From Micromonospora violae (GTDB taxonomy: Bacteria; Actinomycetota; Actinomycetes; Mycobacteriales; Micromonosporaceae), in assembly GCF_004217135.1 (NCBI RefSeq), contig NZ_SHKK01000001.1:7006001-7070000 (forward strand): a stretch of 64,000 nt of DNA, read 5' to 3'. The translations under genes were made by a program, and so were the position numbers. Below, piece after piece: positions 60,734 through 64,000 of this stretch. The notes beneath the pieces were generated by a model. The model did not search any database, was not told the origin of the DNA, and worked only from the letters and a program-made list of their open reading frames with translations. Position 1 is the stretch's first letter, and the number at the start of each line of letters is the position of its first letter.

Positions 60734-63010
60734 ATGACCTCGTTGATCAGGAAGAACGCGTCAGGACACGCCAACGACGGCGACGCGAACTTCTTGATCA
60801 ACGAGGTCGTCGGCGTTCCCGGGGGTATCGGCGAGTCGGCCCGACAGGCGCGGGCAGCCGCGTACGACAGCTTTCTGCGCGGGCTGCTGCCGGCGCGCGA
60901 CGGGGTGGCACTGCTGGCCGTCGGAGGGCTGGGTCGGCGGCAGTGCGCCCCGTACGGCGACCTCGACCTGGTGCTGGTGCACGCCGGGGTGCCCGGCACG
61001 GACGAGTTGGCCGCCTCGGTCTGGTACCCGATCTGGGACGCGGGCCTGCGGCTCGACCATTCGGTACGCACCGTCGCCGAGGCGCTCTCGGTGGCCCAGG
61101 ACGACGTCAAGGTCGCCCTCGGGCTGCTCGACGCCCGGCTGGTCGTGGGGGACCAGGCGCTGGCCGACGCGCTGATCCGCACCGCCGCCGACCATTGGCG
61201 GCGCACCGCCGTCCGGCACCTGCCCGGCCTGCGGGAGGTCACCACCAGCCGCTGGCAGGCCCACGGTGAGCTGGCGTTCCTGCTGGAGGGCGACCTCAAG
61301 GAGGCCGCCGGTGGTCTGCGCGACGTCGGGTTGCTGCGGGCGATCTCCGCCGCCGGCGTCACCGACGCGCTGCGTCCCGCCGTACGCGCCGCCCACCTGC
61401 GCCTGTTGGACACCCGCGACGCCCTGCACCAGCAGGTCGGCCGACGGGTCGACCGGCTGGTCGCTCAGGAGCGCGAGGGAGTGGCCGCCCTGCTCGGCCA
61501 GGACGACGGCGACGCGTTGCTGCGTCGGGTCGCCGGTGACGCCCGCACGATCAGCCACGCCCTGGACGACGCCTTCCGGGCCGCCGACCGGCTGCGCTCC
61601 GACCGCTCCCGGGGCGGCAACGGCCGTCCGGCCCGCCGGCCGGTCGCCCGCGACGTGGTCGAACACGACGGCGAGCTGGTGCTCGCCCGTACCGCGATCG
61701 GGGCCCGCCCCGACCCGAGCCTCTCGCTGCGGGTGGCCGCCGCGTCGGCCACCACCCGAATCCCCATCGCGCGGGCCACCTGCGAGTGGCTGGCGGCGTA
61801 CTGCCCGCCGCTGCCCGCCCCGTGGCCGGCCGAGGCCCGGGCCGCGCTGATCACCCTGCTCGGCGCCGGCCCCGGCCTGGTGCCGGCCTGGGAGACCTGC
61901 GACCGGTACGGGCTGGTCGACGGTTGGCTGCCCGAGTGGACCCGGCTGCGCAGCCTGCCCCAGCACAACCCGGTGCACCGCTTCACCCTCGATCGGCACC
62001 TCGTGCAGACCGCCCATGACGCCAGCCGGCACGCCCGCGAGGTGGAACGCCCCGACCTGCTGCTCCTCGGCGCGCTCCTGCACGACATCGGCAAGGGCCT
62101 CCCCGGTGACCACAGCACCGTCGGTGTGCCGGTCGCCCGGGCGGTGGCCACCAGGGTCGGTCTACCCGCCCCGGAGGTCGAGCTGATCGGCAGGATGGTC
62201 CGGCTGCACCTGCTGCTGCCCGACGTGGCCACCCGTCGGGACCTGGCCGACCCGGTGACCATCGCCTCGGTGGCCGAGGCGGTCGGCGACACCGGCACCC
62301 TTGACCTGCTGCACGCGTTGGTCCGCGCCGACGCGGCGGCGACCGGGCCGGCGGCCTGGTCCGACTGGAAGGGTCGACTCGTCGCCGAGCTGGTCGCCCG
62401 GGTGCGTACCGCCCTGGACACCGGTGTGCTCCCCGAGCCGCCCGCCCCGGACCCGGAGCTGCTGGCCGGGCCACTGCCGGTCGTCCACCTGACCGGCGAC
62501 CGGGTGTCGGTCGCCGCCGCCGACCGGCGTGGTCTGCTCGCCACGGTGGCCGGCTGCCTGGCGCTGCACCGGCTGGAGGTGATCTCCGCGGACGCCTCCG
62601 CCGTCGACGGCCGCGCCCTGGTCGAGTGCCGGGTGCAGCCCCGTTACGGGCTCCCACCGGATCCGGTCCCCCTCCGCGCCGACCTGCGCCGGGCGGTGGC
62701 CGGCGACGTGTCGGTCACCCAACGGCTGCGCGGTCGTGCGCTCGCCAGCCGTGGTGGCGGCGCGGCTCCCCGGGTGGTCTGGCACCGCGAGGCGGCCACC
62801 GACGCCGTACTCCTGGAACTGCGCGCCGCCGACGCGGCCGGGTTGCTCTACCGGGTCGCCTGCGCGCTCGACGAGGCCGGCGCGCTGGTCCGCGCGGCCC
62901 GCATCTCCACCCTCGGCGCCGACGTGGTCGATGCCTTCTACCTGGTTGGCGGGTGGCCGGACGACGACACTCGGGCCCGCCTGGAGGCCGCGGTCCTCGC
63001 CGCCGTGTGA
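60734..63010 (+). CDS. glnD: [protein-PII] uridylyl/adenylyltransferase GlnD
   Basis: A 758-residue bifunctional sensor modifying PII. The nucleotidyltransferase domain has AVGGLGRRQCAPYGDLDLVLVH near residue 55, the HD hydrolase domain LLGALLHDIGKGLPGDHS near 440, and two C-terminal ACT domains (~585-650 and ~680-755) that sense glutamine. The ATG at 60734 lies inside a hairpin repeat (60736-60808) that encodes the first ~25 residues, which have no resemblance to GlnD; no good ribosome site precedes it and TTG at 60794 is a possible alternative. The N-terminus may thus have been remodelled by the element. Confidence 0.92.
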   Translation: MTSLIRKNASGHANDGDANFLINEVVGVPGGIGESARQARAAAYDSFLRGLLPARDGVALLAVGGLGRRQCAPYGDLDLVLVHAGVPGTDELAASVWYPIWDAGLRLDHSVRTVAEALSVAQDDVKVALGLLDARLVVGDQALADALIRTAADHWRRTAVRHLPGLREVTTSRWQAHGELAFLLEGDLKEAAGGLRDVGLLRAISAAGVTDALRPAVRAAHLRLLDTRDALHQQVGRRVDRLVAQEREGVAALLGQDDGDALLRRVAGDARTISHALDDAFRAADRLRSDRSRGGNGRPARRPVARDVVEHDGELVLARTAIGARPDPSLSLRVAAASATTRIPIARATCEWLAAYCPPLPAPWPAEARAALITLLGAGPGLVPAWETCDRYGLVDGWLPEWTRLRSLPQHNPVHRFTLDRHLVQTAHDASRHAREVERPDLLLLGALLHDIGKGLPGDHSTVGVPVARAVATRVGLPAPEVELIGRMVRLHLLLPDVATRRDLADPVTIASVAEAVGDTGTLDLLHALVRADAAATGPAAWSDWKGRLVAELVARVRTALDTGVLPEPPAPDPELLAGPLPVVHLTGDRVSVAAADRRGLLATVAGCLALHRLEVISADASAVDGRALVECRVQPRYGLPPDPVPLRADLRRAVAGDVSVTQRLRGRALASRGGGAAPRVVWHREAATDAVLLELRAADAAGLLYRVACALDEAGALVRAARISTLGADVVDAFYLVGGWPDDDTRARLEAAVLAAV
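60736..60808. repeat. hairpin repeat at the glnD start
   Basis: Arms of 27 nt (60736-60762 and 60782-60808) are inverted repeats with 24 of 27 matches, core GACCTCGTTGATCA / TGATCAACGAGGTC, separated by 19 nt. It begins two bases after the first base of the proposed glnD ATG, in the 17-base glnB-glnD gap region, and is translated as part of glnD. Confidence 0.8.
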
Positions 63011-63399
63011 CCCACGACGGCACCGTCCGCGTCGCTGCCGGCCGCGGCGCGTTGACGCGGCCGAGCGCTGATCGGCCGTTGGCCGTCGTGCCAGCCCGGT
63101 CACTCCCACGAGCGTGATGCCTCACAGTCATCAGGCTCGTCAGGATGTCTGCCGGCAGCGCGGCGCGATCGGCAGTTCTGTCCCGGTGGCGGGCACGTCC
63201 GGGGGCGTACCCGCGATACCGCTCGTTGCCGGACGAGTGCGTCTTCGACGCGCTGCGGCACGGTGCGAGCCGCGCGGACCCACGTCAGCCGGGCCGGCCG
63301 ACAGCGGCCCTGCCGCCGGGCGGCTACCCTAGCGGTGGCCGGACTCCGCAGTGCCGGCCGCGTTGTGCCCGCCGGAACACTGACAAACGGGATGTTCGC
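63011..63399. other. 389-bp intergenic region before ffh
   Basis: Lies between glnD and ffh. A TACCCT -10-like element at 63325-63330, in GGCTACCCTAGCGG, could start ffh transcription ~70 bases upstream. A 72-codon frame at 63114-63332 has shadow-like composition and no ribosome site. No gene supported. Confidence 0.5.
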
Positions 63400-64000
63400 G
63401 TGTTTGACACCTTGAGTGACCGCCTGTCCGGGATCTTCACCAAGCTCCGCGGCAAGGGGCGGCTCACCGACGCCGACATCGACGCCACCGCGCGTGAGAT
63501 CCGCCTCGCGCTGCTGGAGGCGGACGTCGCGCTGCCGGTGGTCAAGGGCTTCATCGCGGCCGTCAAGGAGCGCGCCCGCAGCGCCGAGGTCTCCCAGGCC
63601 CTGAACCCGGCCCAGCAGATCATCAAGATCGTCAACGAAGAGCTGATCAACGTGCTCGGCGGCGAGGGGCGACGGCTCCAGTTCGCCAAGCAGCCACCCA
63701 CGGTGATCATGCTGGCCGGCCTCCAGGGTTCCGGTAAGACCACCCTCGCCGGCAAGCTGGCCCGCTGGCTCAAGGGCCAGGGTCACCAGCCGCTGCTCGT
63801 CGCCGCCGACCTCCAGCGCCCCAACGCCGTCGGGCAGCTCCAGGTGCTCGGTGGTCGGGCCGGCGTCGAGGTGTACGCCCCGGAGCCCGGCAACGGCACC
63901 GGTGACCCGGTGCAGGTGGCCCGCGCCTCGATCGAGCACGCCAAGCGCGCCGCCCGCGACATCGTCATCGTCGACACCGCCGGCCGCCTCGGCATCGACG
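63400..64000 (+). CDS. ffh: signal recognition particle protein Ffh (partial, truncated by window end)
   Basis: The first 200 codons of Ffh, still open at the window end. It begins FDTLSDRLSGIFTKLRGKG with the N domain following (LTDADIDATAREIRLALLEADVAL, here quoted in parts), then the G domain: LAGLQGSGKTTLAGKLARWL near residue 108, VAADLQRPNAVGQLQVL near 135 and IVIVDTAGRLG at the end. GTG at 63400 in GCGTGTTTGACACC. Ffh binds signal sequences with the SRP RNA and docks on FtsY, encoded 6 kb upstream. Confidence 0.97.
   Translation, partial: MFDTLSDRLSGIFTKLRGKGRLTDADIDATAREIRLALLEADVALPVVKGFIAAVKERARSAEVSQALNPAQQIIKIVNEELINVLGGEGRRLQFAKQPPTVIMLAGLQGSGKTTLAGKLARWLKGQGHQPLLVAADLQRPNAVGQLQVLGGRAGVEVYAPEPGNGTGDPVQVARASIEHAKRAARDIVIVDTAGRLGID

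Noticed and set aside
63114..63332. A 72-codon frame in the glnD-ffh gap
   Set aside because: No ribosome binding site, arginine/glycine-rich shadow-like composition, and it overlaps the probable ffh promoter.

Overview
The window is chromosomal DNA of a high-GC actinobacterium, most likely a Micromonosporaceae member (Micromonospora or a close relative). The evidence is very high GC throughout, frequent GTG starts, many ATGA/GTGA start-stop overlaps, a split actinobacterial backbone (IclR/NdgR-leuCD-hupB, mutT1, ppk1, cofC, gpsA, ddl, thiL, recG, rsmD-coaD, yceD-rpmF, rnc-mutM, smc-ftsY, amtB-glnB-glnD-ffh), XRE/DUF397 pairs and several families of intergenic hairpin repeats. From memory the gene order matches the Mycobacterium tuberculosis segment running from about Rv2993c to Rv2916c, so the window is mainly vertically inherited core with small accessory insertions. 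There is no phage, transposase, CRISPR array or biosynthetic cluster.

Layout. 1-4.0 kb: an AraC-type regulator with a DHFR/RibD-like reductase, a protein usually labelled 3-methyladenine DNA glycosylase, and a proline-rich membrane protein. 4.0-9.4 kb: an FAH-family hydrolase, tRNA-Gln(CTG), two identical tRNA-Glu(CTC) genes, and the divergent ndgR / leuC-leuD unit followed by a histone-tailed HU protein. 9.5-17.2 kb: a membrane-anchored endonuclease/exonuclease/phosphatase-fold protein, then a leftward polyphosphate/nucleotide group (cofC, a 65-aa protein, ppk1, a CYTH-CHAD protein, mutT1). 17.3-22.5 kb: acyltransferase, gpsA, a cystathionine gamma-lyase-like enzyme, a PrmC-like methyltransferase and a ROK kinase. 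22.5-24.1 kb: an XRE/DUF397 pair and a small-protein locus. 24.3-32.4 kb: ddl, a DUF3515 protein, an Lrp-type RAM domain protein, thiL, a GNAT acetyltransferase, rpmB, a DAK2 protein and recG. 32.5-39.6 kb: an LPXTG surface protein, rsmD-coaD, a DivIVA-like protein, yceD-rpmF-plsX-rnc-mutM. 39.8-44.8 kb: an MMPL transporter, a GH114 protein, a CAP-domain protein and a small coiled-coil protein. 45.1-58.7 kb: smc, a HAD hydrolase, a sugar-lactonase-like protein, a winged-helix regulator, DinB, Usp, an MFS exporter with its MarR regulator, a PhoD-like phosphatase, ftsY and a phosphotransferase. 58.7-64.0 kb: a GlnR-box-controlled amtB-glnB-glnD operon and the start of ffh.

The most noteworthy non-coding signals are: (i) a 71-bp mini-ORF cassette inserted exactly in the ATGA junction between the acyltransferase gene and gpsA, restoring ATGA coupling on both sides; (ii) two copies of a hairpin repeat with identical 33-nt loop length, one supplying the C-terminus and stop codon of a PrmC-like methyltransferase; (iii) a different hairpin repeat that supplies the start codon and first codons of glnD; (iv) two perfect 15-bp palindromes upstream of the MFS exporter, probable MarR operators; (v) a clear four-element GlnR box before amtB; (vi) structured leaders upstream of the PrmC-like gene and of a small-protein locus; and (vii) a 33-bp minisatellite just upstream of ftsY.

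Functional themes are nitrogen sensing (amtB/PII/GlnD), polyphosphate metabolism and nucleotide-pool sanitation (ppk1, CHAD, mutT1), phospholipid synthesis (plsX, PlsC-like, gpsA), SRP targeting (ftsY, ffh) and genome maintenance (recG, mutM, smc).
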